NCBI GenBank assembly: GCA_051010195.1
Contig: JBPCVV010000255.1
Span: forward strand, 1-6,847
Direction: 5' to 3'
DNA: 6,847 nucleotides
From: Anderseniella sp051010195
GTDB taxonomy: Bacteria > Pseudomonadota > Alphaproteobacteria > Rhizobiales > Aestuariivirgaceae
Part shown: one piece after another, positions 1 to 5,918 of the stretch
Layout: the number at the start of each line of letters is the position of its first letter
Numbering within the stretch: position 1 is the stretch's first letter
Notes under the pieces: model-generated
The model's input: only the letters and a program-made list of their open reading frames with translations
What the model was told of the DNA's origin: nothing
The model's database searches: none
Made by a program: the position numbers and the translations under genes

Positions 1-966
1 CTAATACGGCAATGATTTGGTCTTCCCAACCAGCCCATAGAGCGGATCATCGAAGAACAGCGCCTTGTCCATCAGGACACCGGTCCATTTCTCGTCAATC
101 CGCTGAATACAGCCTGAAATATCATCACCGTCTATTCGTTTTACGGTCACCCGCTCGTTCATTGCAAAACCACTGAGGCCGGTAATCCCGAGGCCTTCAG
201 CAGAAAAGTTCCTTAGTATTCCCGTTTGCGTTTGCCGTTCCGAAACGACATCGACTTCAACCCGGCACGGATATCGTTTCGATCCCCTGCGCTCAGCCCA
301 ATTGGGAACCGACAGGTTGCCGTCACGGTCCAGGCAGGGGTGTTTGCCGGCCAGCACGTTGGTCAGCAGACCCGCGGGCAAGGAAAGATCATACATTCTC
401 TTTTCACATCTCGATTGTACGTGTTCACACAAATGCACTGCCTCAAGCATACCGCGGGCAATATGGGTCCAGGCATCTGCAAAAACGTCAGTCGAAATCC
501 TCGGATCTTCCGGCTCCATTGCAAGTTTTGCAGCCATGCGCAGGCCAAACCGCATCCTTGCCGGCAACAGCATGATGTCACCCAGAACATAATCCCCCCC
601 AACAGCCCTGAGCAGAACAGCCAGAGGCTTGCGCAAGTCGCCGGCCTCGGTAGGCATATAGAGCTGAAGGTCCGCGTACGACTCCCTGGCAGTCATGGTC
701 TTTTCTACCGCCATCGCAAGGTCGGTTGTAGCGGCAGTCAGGTAGGCGTTTCCTGCCACATTGCCGACTGCATTCGACAGATCATGGGCGTTAACTGGCC
801 TATGGGAGGAACCCGTGTCGGCTTGCGCGCTGCCTGACGTGCCGAAATCAAACTCAAATGGCGGGTCCTCAGACAGTTCCTGTTCGTTGAACAGTTGTTG
901 TGCACTCAACGAAGCGTCGCCGGACGTCGGAAAACCCATCACCATATTTCTCCCATACAAACTCAT
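1..966 (-). CDS. PilZ-domain protein, probable c-di-GMP-responsive
   Basis: The longest reading gives 321 residues, complete, with its TAG stop at the window edge. The C-terminal third (about residues 226-303) is a PilZ domain: RRGSKRYPCR supplies the RxxxR motif and NFSAEG at 253-258 the (D/N)xSxxG motif, the two c-di-GMP contacts of the family. The N-terminal two thirds (about 90-200 predicted helical) resemble no domain I recognise; residues 1-70 are low-complexity and probably disordered. There is no signal peptide or membrane segment, so it is probably cytosolic. The start at 966 lacks a good ribosome site; Met8 (945) is preceded four bases away by GGGAG and is the more likely start, giving about 314 residues. 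It diverges from the regulator gene and has no evident functional tie to the peptide locus. The PilZ call is secure; ligand binding is inferred from the intact motifs. Confidence 0.85.
   Translation of the reverse strand: MSLYGRNMVMGFPTSGDASLSAQQLFNEQELSEDPPFEFDFGTSGSAQADTGSSHRPVNAHDLSNAVGNVAGNAYLTAATTDLAMAVEKTMTARESYADLQLYMPTEAGDLRKPLAVLLRAVGGDYVLGDIMLLPARMRFGLRMAAKLAMEPEDPRISTDVFADAWTHIARGMLEAVHLCEHVQSRCEKRMYDLSLPAGLLTNVLAGKHPCLDRDGNLSVPNWAERRGSKRYPCRVEVDVVSERQTQTGILRNFSAEGLGITGLSGFAMNERVTVKRIDGDDISGCIQRIDEKWTGVLMDKALFFDDPLYGLVGKTKSLPY
949..954 (-). promoter_or_regulatory. Ribosome binding site favouring the internal PilZ start
   Basis: On the minus strand GGGAGAAAT lies directly before the ATG at 945-943. 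The upstream ATG at 966 has only a weak GAGA-type sequence more than ten bases away. This supports moving the start of the PilZ gene in by seven codons. A further ATG at 939 is also possible but would sit about ten bases from the site. Confidence 0.5.
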
Positions 967-1035
967 ATGGTATTAATACTGTCTCATTTAGATAATCTGA
1001 AAAAACAACTCCCCTGATATATTTCGCAGCCACGG

Positions 1036-1053
1036 AACGTAACGCGTCACGTT
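1036..1053. repeat. 18-bp near-perfect palindrome, possible operator
   Basis: AACGTAACGCGTCACGTT reads the same on both strands at 16 of 18 positions, centred on ACGCGT, with one mismatched pair. Its right half, TCACGTT, recurs in direct orientation at 1085-1091 inside the next dyad. The position in a divergent gap, just upstream of promoter-like hexamers, suggests a binding site for a dimeric regulator. The regulator is unknown; the adjacent BTAD protein or the MerR protein are candidates only by proximity. Confidence 0.4.
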
Positions 1054-1081
1054 GTAATTATGACATTGGGTTAATTATATA
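1052..1081 (+). promoter_or_regulatory. Candidate promoter for the BTAD regulator gene
   Basis: TTGTAA (1052-1057) is followed after 18 bases by TATATA (1076-1081), each a four-of-six match to sigma-70-type hexamers. It would give a leader of roughly 275 bases before the TTG start at 1367. On the opposite strand TTGATC (1120-1115) followed by the same TATATA-rich tract could serve the PilZ gene. AT-rich sequence makes chance matches easy, so this is tentative. Confidence 0.25.
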
Positions 1082-1097
1082 ACCTCACGTTATATAA
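1075..1097. repeat. Perfect 9-bp inverted repeat, TTATATAAC-N5-GTTATATAA
   Basis: The arms are 1075-1083 and 1089-1097 with spacer CTCAC. Each arm contains the self-complementary octamer TTATATAA, so the site is also a direct repeat with a 15-base period. It overlaps candidate -10 elements on both strands, so a protein bound here could switch the divergent genes. It is not followed by a T-tract and the arms contain little GC, which argues against a terminator. Confidence 0.45.
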
Positions 1098-1366
1098 GGT
1101 CCGAATTTAACATAGATCAAAGACTGAGCTCGACATTTGCTTAATGTGGAGATTGGCTATTTTGTGAAGACGAGATGGTAGTATTGTGATAACTTTCGTC
1201 TACGTAAAGTTGTGTCATCGTATGAACTGACCGGCTTTCAGCAAAGATGCCGCAGTTGCGCCTTTGAGTTGTTGACGCCACGTCACAATCCATAAGTCGA
1301 TGATATGTACCAACAAGCTTGCAGTTTCCGTGGACGCCATTTTGTCTCGGAAAGGGGAAATCTAAA

Positions 1367-3388
1367 TTGCAGCCGATTGACCGCAAAGAACCCGGGCCAC
1401 TCTATGTGGTGAACGTGTTCGGCTATCCACACATGACAGTGGGGGAGCAGACAGTATCTGCGCCTGAGAAACTGGCCGTTGTATTGGCCGTACTGGCAAG
1501 CCAGCCGGATCGTACATTGAGCCAACAACGTCTGGTCTCGATGCTTTGGGGCAATACCGAGAAGGCCAAGGCCAATGCAAGTTTCCGGCAATTCCTGGTC
1601 AAGGTCAGAAAACTCGAAAAACTGCATGGCGGAACCCTGCTGATCAAATCTGGCAAGCTGGTGTCCTATGACAGTGCCTGCGTCCAGGTTGATCTTGAAA
1701 CAGCGCTCTCCCATGACGTTGTCGACGACGCCAAAAACGGCAATTATCCGGGCCTTGCGGCATTTGTTCAAATGACTGCTTCGCCGCTGCTGCAGGCCGT
1801 CGATATTGACACTCACGAGTTTGAGGACTGGCACTATGAACTGTCAAATCAGCTGATGAATGCCAAGTGCGCGGCACTTTCAGCCCTGATGGAACAGGAA
1901 ACGGAGCCAATCCGGATTGAACAGGTCGCCAATGACCTGCTGGAACTGGATCCCAGCAATGAAGCGGCATACAGAACCTTGATCAAACTCTGGTGTGATC
2001 GGGGAAACCACGCAAAAGCACTGAAAGTCTATAATGATTGCCGACAGATATTGTTGACCGATTATGGCGTCAAGCCCAGCCTGTCGACCGAACAGCTGGC
2101 GGCCACCATGGGTATCAGGGAACAATCTGCAAAAGCTGCGCTTGCGCCGTTTACGGTCGCCGGCAATGTACGAACAGAAGAAACCGACAGACAGGTGAAC
2201 CGGGCTGACCAGACCCAGAGAATCGGCGCGCCCAGGATGATCTTGCTGCCGCCTCGTCTCGTCCACGGCGCAAGCCCGTCAGCGCAACTCATTGAAGCGC
2301 TGCTCGACGATATTACCGTCGGGCTGACCCGCTACCGCAGCATTGCCGTGCTTGCCGCCCACAGCGGACGTATGGCCAACCAGGACGGCAATCGCGACTT
2401 TGATGCCATCGGCAAGCGGTTTGGTGTGGACTACATACTGTCAACAGTCATCAACTCAAACGATGCCAGCTCCACCGCAACTTTTCTTCTGCTTGATGCG
2501 CGCACATCCGAGAGCCTCATGGCGATGGACAAGCAATTGCGTGAAGATGATCTGCCCGGACTGTTTTCACAACTGAGTTTCGAGATCGTCCGCCAACTCG
2601 TATCGACAATCGAGCGCCACGAAGTTGCTTTTCCCACGACAACCGACAACAGCAATGCATACCAGCACTTCCTCAATGGCCGCCGCTTGCTGTGGCACTC
2701 TGATCTGCCTGAAATCAGAAAGGCGCGCGCGAGTTTCCGCCAGTCGATAAAGGAAGCGGACAATTTCGCACCGGCCTATTCCGGGCTGTCACGAACCTTG
2801 AGCATGGAAAGGCTGGTGCGCGGCATGACCTCAACTGATCTGCTCATCGAAGCACGGGAACTCGCTGACAAGTCAATCAGGATTGATCCAATGGACGGGC
2901 GCGGGTTGCGCGAACTCGGCTTTACCAATCTTTATTTGCGCCGCCACGACGAAAGCCTGGAGAACTTTGCCGCCGCAGCCGACCTGACACCCAACGATGC
3001 GGATATGCTGGCCGACTATGCAGACGCGCTTTCTCATGCAGGACAGGGAGTTGAAGCACTTGCAATCTGTCTGCAAGCCAAGGCGTCAAACCCGGATCCA
3101 CCAGCCTATTACGACTGGATACATGCCAGCATCCTCTATCAGCTTACCGCCTACAAGGCAGCAATTTCGATACTGCAGCCACACAAGAGCAATCCCGGAA
3201 TAGCCCGTCTGCTTGCTGCATCTTATGCCATGTCAGGAGATCTAAGCACTGCCAAACAATATGGCACAACCGTTCGAGAGAACTATCCCAGCTTTGAGCT
3301 CAATCGGGTGAGCGAGTTGGTTCCGGACAAAAATGCCAACGATACCAAGCATTTGGTCGAGGGATTACGTATGGCCGGATTGTCGTAG
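1367..3388 (+). CDS. SARP-like BTAD/TPR transcriptional regulator
   Basis: A 673-residue protein when started at TTG 1367, which AAGGGGA precedes by eight bases; the upstream TTG at 1319 lacks such a site. In order: an OmpR/PhoB-type winged helix (about 12-113, with the recognition-helix stretch around NASFRQFLVKVRKLEK); a bacterial transcriptional activation domain (about 120-250, including the helical stretch around NEAAYRTLIKLW and the ending LLTDYGVKPS); a TolB-N/FlgO-like alpha/beta domain (about 290-420); and TPR-type helical repeats (about 430-640), ending EGLRMAGLS. There are no membrane segments and no cyclase domain. Wing-plus-BTAD is the DNA-binding architecture of SARP activators of antibiotic clusters; the C-terminal half is an added sensor or interaction module. 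It lies 103 bases upstream of the peptide gene on the same strand and is the likely pathway activator, which is an inference from position and from the 11-bp repeats at 3420-3441. Confidence 0.85.
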   Translation: MQPIDRKEPGPLYVVNVFGYPHMTVGEQTVSAPEKLAVVLAVLASQPDRTLSQQRLVSMLWGNTEKAKANASFRQFLVKVRKLEKLHGGTLLIKSGKLVSYDSACVQVDLETALSHDVVDDAKNGNYPGLAAFVQMTASPLLQAVDIDTHEFEDWHYELSNQLMNAKCAALSALMEQETEPIRIEQVANDLLELDPSNEAAYRTLIKLWCDRGNHAKALKVYNDCRQILLTDYGVKPSLSTEQLAATMGIREQSAKAALAPFTVAGNVRTEETDRQVNRADQTQRIGAPRMILLPPRLVHGASPSAQLIEALLDDITVGLTRYRSIAVLAAHSGRMANQDGNRDFDAIGKRFGVDYILSTVINSNDASSTATFLLLDARTSESLMAMDKQLREDDLPGLFSQLSFEIVRQLVSTIERHEVAFPTTTDNSNAYQHFLNGRRLLWHSDLPEIRKARASFRQSIKEADNFAPAYSGLSRTLSMERLVRGMTSTDLLIEARELADKSIRIDPMDGRGLRELGFTNLYLRRHDESLENFAAAADLTPNDADMLADYADALSHAGQGVEALAICLQAKASNPDPPAYYDWIHASILYQLTAYKAAISILQPHKSNPGIARLLAASYAMSGDLSTAKQYGTTVRENYPSFELNRVSELVPDKNANDTKHLVEGLRMAGLS

Positions 3389-3419
3389 CGAACAATTGCT
3401 TGCCCGGCCATAACCTGAA

Positions 3420-3452
3420 ATCACACTTGAATCACACATGCCCACCTACGAT
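3420..3452 (+). promoter_or_regulatory. Candidate SARP-type promoter with 11-bp direct repeats
   Basis: ATCACACTTGA (3420-3430) is followed immediately by ATCACACATGC (3431-3441): two tandem 11-bp units identical at nine positions, with the heptamer ATCACAC repeated exactly. A -10-like TACGAT lies at 3447-3452, nine bases after the second heptamer. SARP-family activators are known to bind heptameric direct repeats on an 11-bp period, with the last repeat about eight bases from the -10. The site is just upstream of the small peptide gene and downstream of a BTAD regulator. Only two copies are seen and no proper -35 is present, which fits activator dependence but may be chance. Confidence 0.45.
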
Positions 3453-3476
3453 TCGTTTGTTAGTCAAACTCATCAA

Positions 3477-3485
3477 AAGGCGGAG
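3477..3485 (+). promoter_or_regulatory. Strong Shine-Dalgarno that sets the peptide-gene start
   Basis: AAGGCGGAG ends six bases before ATG 3492. The in-frame ATG at 3438 has no comparable site and would add 18 residues that include the putative -10 region, so 3492 is the chosen start. Confidence 0.7.
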
Positions 3486-3491
3486 ATTCAA

Positions 3492-3671
3492 ATGAACGCA
3501 TCTTACTCAACGGACACATCCTGCCCCAACACTGTTCGCGCTGCCGATGGCCAGTTGTTTCCGATCTCGGTACGTGCAAACGCGGCCACCGACGCGGAAG
3601 TAACCGACAACGGCGTTATGTCGACAATCGTCTTTACCATGCGTTCAGAGCCTGGCCGGGTGTCTTGCTGA
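3492..3671 (+). CDS. Candidate RiPP precursor peptide, 59 aa, C-terminal Cys
   Basis: I do not recognise a family. The product is 59 residues, begins MNASYSTDTSCPNTVR and ends FTMRSEPGRVSC, so a cysteine is the last residue; the only other cysteine is Cys11. There is no signal peptide or membrane segment. Support for a real gene: an excellent ribosome site, its own candidate promoter, and a position directly ahead of ycaO-tfuA, where precursor genes commonly lie. YcaO enzymes act on backbone amides, often next to Cys, Ser or Thr, and trifolitoxin is made from the C-terminal residues of a small precursor containing an Arg-Gln-Gly-Cys stretch. A modified C-terminal core around Gly-Arg-Val-Ser-Cys is therefore plausible, with the first 40 or so residues as leader. 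No double-glycine or other standard cleavage site is evident. It could instead be an unrelated small protein. Confidence 0.65.
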   Translation: MNASYSTDTSCPNTVRAADGQLFPISVRANAATDAEVTDNGVMSTIVFTMRSEPGRVSC

Positions 3672-3686
3672 CGTCAGCAGAGTAAT

Positions 3687-3706
3687 GCGGGTTCAGCAGA
3701 ACCCGC
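3687..3706 (+). terminator. GC-rich hairpin after the peptide gene
   Basis: GCGGGTTC and GAACCCGC form a perfect eight-pair stem around the loop AGCA, starting 15 bases after the peptide stop; flanking CAGAG and CTCTG could extend it with an internal loop. The T-run after it (ATTTTG, about 14 bases on) is short and distant, so it is a poor intrinsic terminator. It may instead attenuate read-through into ycaO or protect the peptide mRNA from 3' decay, either of which would raise precursor over enzyme. Confidence 0.5.
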
Positions 3707-3731
3707 ACGACTGCTCTGACATTTTGACAAC

Positions 3732-3782
3732 GATCAGTTGATGATTTTCTGTTGTTGCAATCAAAAATCATCCTGATCTTTT
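3732..3782 (+). terminator. Second long hairpin before ycaO, followed by TTTT
   Basis: GATCAG (3732-3737) pairs with CTGATC (3773-3778), and GATGATTTT (3740-3748) with AAAATCATC (3764-3772), giving 15 base pairs with a two-base TT bulge and a 15-base loop. TTTT follows directly at 3779-3782. The stem is AT-rich but long, and the T-run makes partial termination plausible. It could equally be an operator dyad in DNA. An 11-codon ATG frame within it, with three consecutive Cys codons, has no ribosome site and is not called. Confidence 0.45.
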
Positions 3783-3857
3783 CAGTGGGATTTAAAGATT
3801 GATCAAACTATCGACAGTGGTAACGACGATCTGTCCATATCGCGCCGGAGCAGGCCG

Positions 3858-5102
3858 ATGACGGTTCCGAATTCACAGGTTCGATCATCATATCCGGCGA
3901 ACGACCGCATTTGCGGTACCCGCCGTACGCTATCCAGAATTCGCCCTCACTTTTCTGCATTGGGCATCACCAGGCTCGGCAAGTTGACCGGATTGGACAA
4001 CCTGGGATTGCCGATCGCATTTGCAACCCGTCCAAATTCCCTCAGTTTGTCAGTGAGCCTGGGCAAGGGCCCCGATATCGACTCCGCGCTGGTATCTGCT
4101 GCGATGGAGGCCGCAGAAACGGCAATTGCCGAAGTGCCACCGAAAGGACTGGTCAACCTGTCTGTTTCCGAGGCACGCGACAGGGGATACAAGGTCGTAG
4201 ACATCCACCGCATTGCCCGCTGCCATCCTCATCGCCTGAATGAGGAAGACCAGATGTCCTGGATTGAAGCGGTGAATCTGGTATCAGGGAGCCGGTTTTT
4301 GATCCCGTGGAGCCTGGTCGGCCTTGATCACAGGGTCAATCCACCAAATTTCAACAATGCCTTCTACGTCACGTCGGACGGTCTTGCGTCCGGCAACAGT
4401 CGTGGCGAGGCCATATTTCACGGCATCTGCGAACTCATTGAACGTGATGCCCTGGCATCCTGGCAGTTTGCCGGGGACGAGGAAATCAGGCGGTCCAGGT
4501 TGACTGTTGCGGGAGACGAGGACCCGCGTCTGCCGGTGATTCTGGAAGCCATCGCTGCATCAAACACATCCTTGCAGGTCTACGAAATGCGTACTGACAC
4601 CGGCGTACCCTGCGTCATGGCCATGCTCGGCGCGACCCACCGGCAAAGCACAGCAGCTTCATCCGCCACCTGTGGCGGCTGCGGGTGTCATCCGTCATAC
4701 GGGCATGCATTGGTAAAAGCCATAACCGAAGCTGCCCAGGCCAGGCTTGCGCTGGTGGCCGGCGCACGCGACGATTTCTGCGCAAAGCATTATGAACCGG
4801 CCGATGCGATAAGATTTCCGGCTAGCGGCACCGTCAAACAATCATCTCTCAAAAAGGTTTCCCGCCCGGTTTCCAGTCAGTCCGGCAGTGGCAAGCACGA
4901 CATCGACGCAAGCGTGGCGGATGTCACACGAAAGCTGGCGCGGGTTGGTATAGATCAGCTTTTTGTTGTCGAGCTACCCGCTGAGAAGTTCGGCATAAGC
5001 GCCGTACGTGTTATCGCCACCGAGCTGCAGGTGCCTCTGCAGGGCGAACGTGTCCAGGTCACTCCACGCGGGTTGCGGAACCTGAAGGCAGCGGCGGCAT
5101 GA
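3858..5102 (+). CDS. YcaO-domain ATP-dependent peptide-modifying enzyme, TfuA-associated type
   Basis: A 414-residue protein starting at ATG 3858, seven bases after GGAG. YcaO proteins use ATP to phosphorylate a backbone amide oxygen, yielding azolines, thioamides or amidines. All ATP-site motifs are visible: SAAMEAAE (80-87), ICELIERDA (190-198, ExxER) and EAAQARL (291-297). GCHPS followed by the ALVKAITEAAQAR stretch and the later ARDDF are typical of stand-alone, TfuA-partnered YcaOs. The C-terminus ends in KAAAA and lacks the PxPxP tail of azoline-forming cyclodehydratases, and no E1-like or ocin-ThiF partner is present, so thioamide-type or another TfuA-dependent chemistry is favoured over a classical cyclodehydratase. 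An unusual Cys-x2-Cys-x-Cys (272, 275, 277) precedes the GCHP motif. It overlaps tfuA by four bases. Family assignment is firm; substrate and reaction are inferred. Confidence 0.93.
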   Translation: MTVPNSQVRSSYPANDRICGTRRTLSRIRPHFSALGITRLGKLTGLDNLGLPIAFATRPNSLSLSVSLGKGPDIDSALVSAAMEAAETAIAEVPPKGLVNLSVSEARDRGYKVVDIHRIARCHPHRLNEEDQMSWIEAVNLVSGSRFLIPWSLVGLDHRVNPPNFNNAFYVTSDGLASGNSRGEAIFHGICELIERDALASWQFAGDEEIRRSRLTVAGDEDPRLPVILEAIAASNTSLQVYEMRTDTGVPCVMAMLGATHRQSTAASSATCGGCGCHPSYGHALVKAITEAAQARLALVAGARDDFCAKHYEPADAIRFPASGTVKQSSLKKVSRPVSSQSGSGKHDIDASVADVTRKLARVGIDQLFVVELPAEKFGISAVRVIATELQVPLQGERVQVTPRGLRNLKAAAA

Positions 5103-5836
5103 AGATCCTGTTCACGGGCCCTACCCTTGCCAGTCAGCTTCCCGATATCAAGGAGCGCTGCCCGGCAATTGACGTCCGTGGCCCGGCCGCCTGGGGAGAT
5201 GTGGCACAGGCAGTTCGCGACGGCGCAACCAGGATCGGTATTGTCGACGGATACTTCGAACAAACCAGATCTGTTTGGCACAAGGAGATCATTTTCGCTC
5301 TTTCCAGCGGCGTAGAGGTTGCCGGTGCGTCGAGCCTCGGCGCATTGCGCGCCGCAGAGTGCGCGCCGTTCGGCATGATCGCGATTGGCACCATTGCCAA
5401 TGCGTACATCTCGGGCGAGTTGTTCGATGATTCCGATGTAGCACTGGTCCACGGCCCGGCCGAGCTCAACTATCTGGCATTGTCTGAACCGCGCGTAAAT
5501 GTGATTGCCACGCTGAATGCAATGTTAAGGGAAAACCTGATTACCACGACAGAGTGGAAGAACGCCAAAGCCGTTGCCGACAGGATGTTTTACGCCGAAC
5601 TCAGTCTGCGCTCGGTGTTTTCAAACCTGCAGATCATGAATGCAAACCGCATCGAGCGGCTGATCAAGATCGCCAAGGCCAGGTACGTCGACGCGAAGCA
5701 GACCGATGCCCTGGAACTGGTTGACTGGCTGCAATCTGACATTGGAGAGCCCGTGGCACAAGGCAATCCGTGGACTTTCAACCAGACCACACAGTGGATG
5801 GAGATGTGCGAAGATTTGGACGCAAAAAATGGGTGA
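5099..5836 (+). CDS. tfuA: TfuA-like protein, YcaO partner
   Basis: A 245-residue protein with the TfuA core: GPT near the N-terminus; IGIVDGYF (46-53) followed by SVWHKEI; GASSLGALRAAE (76-87); FGM; and the acidic GELFDDSDVALVHGPAE (106-122). These residues cover the family's conserved half; the C-terminal 120 residues are helical and variable. TfuA was named from trifolitoxin production in Rhizobium. In thioviridamide-type and methyl-coenzyme M reductase systems, TfuA works with YcaO in forming peptide thioamides and is proposed to help deliver sulfide. The start overlaps the ycaO stop as ATGA, which implies translational coupling and a shared complex. There is no signal peptide or membrane segment. 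The family call is secure; thioamidation here is an inference. Confidence 0.93.
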   Translation: MKILFTGPTLASQLPDIKERCPAIDVRGPAAWGDVAQAVRDGATRIGIVDGYFEQTRSVWHKEIIFALSSGVEVAGASSLGALRAAECAPFGMIAIGTIANAYISGELFDDSDVALVHGPAELNYLALSEPRVNVIATLNAMLRENLITTTEWKNAKAVADRMFYAELSLRSVFSNLQIMNANRIERLIKIAKARYVDAKQTDALELVDWLQSDIGEPVAQGNPWTFNQTTQWMEMCEDLDAKNG

Positions 5837-5915
5837 AACTGACCGGCTCAATGGCTCCGGAGGTTGGCATGTTGCCGACTTTGAGCTCTGCCATGGCCGG
5901 CACATGGGGGTATAG
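5829..5915 (+). CDS. Possible 28-aa peptide ORF overlapping the tfuA end
   Basis: An ATG inside the last codons of tfuA (ATGGGTGA overlap) opens a 28-codon frame ending three bases before the merR start. The product begins MGETDRLNGSGGWHVADFE, has one Cys and two His near the end, and shows no recognised family. There is no clear Shine-Dalgarno, so expression would depend on coupling to tfuA termination. It fills most of an otherwise empty 82-base gap between tfuA and merR, and small peptides beside YcaO genes merit attention. A frame of this length can easily arise by chance. Confidence 0.22.
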   Translation: MGETDRLNGSGGWHVADFELCHGRHMGV

Positions 5916-5918
5916 GCG

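Larger units (their letters stand above)
967..1366. other. Divergent intergenic regulatory region
   Basis: This 400-base gap separates the leftward PilZ gene from the rightward BTAD regulator. Its first part (about 1036-1097) is AT-rich and carries two dyad symmetries, annotated separately, which sit over plausible promoter elements for both directions. The rest (about 1100-1350) would be a long untranslated leader if transcription of the regulator starts near the dyads. I found no open frame with a ribosome site, no tRNA-like fold and no T-tract terminator in it. Confidence 0.5.

Noticed and set aside
226..837. Long plus-strand frame opposite the PilZ gene (203 codons)
   Set aside because: It is antisense to a gene with recognised PilZ motifs, shows no domain and has composition typical of a shadow frame.
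1319..1366. TTG at 1319 as the regulator start
   Set aside because: No Shine-Dalgarno before it, and the extra 16 residues look unlike the family N-terminus; TTG 1367 has AAGGGGA at good spacing.
1283..1834. Minus-strand frame of 183 codons over the regulator start
   Set aside because: It lies antisense to the winged-helix coding sequence and has no recognisable domain or ribosome site.
3438..3491. Upstream ATG giving a 77-residue version of the peptide
   Set aside because: No ribosome site precedes it, it would overlap the putative -10, and the ATG at 3492 has a strong AAGGCGGAG six bases upstream.
3724..3752. TTGACA-like -35 at 3724 as a ycaO promoter
   Set aside because: The exact -35 match has no acceptable -10 at 16-19 bases; the nearest candidates overlap the hairpin and match poorly.
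4955..5452. Minus-strand frame of 165 codons across the ycaO-tfuA junction
   Set aside because: It is antisense to both well-supported genes and resembles no protein family.
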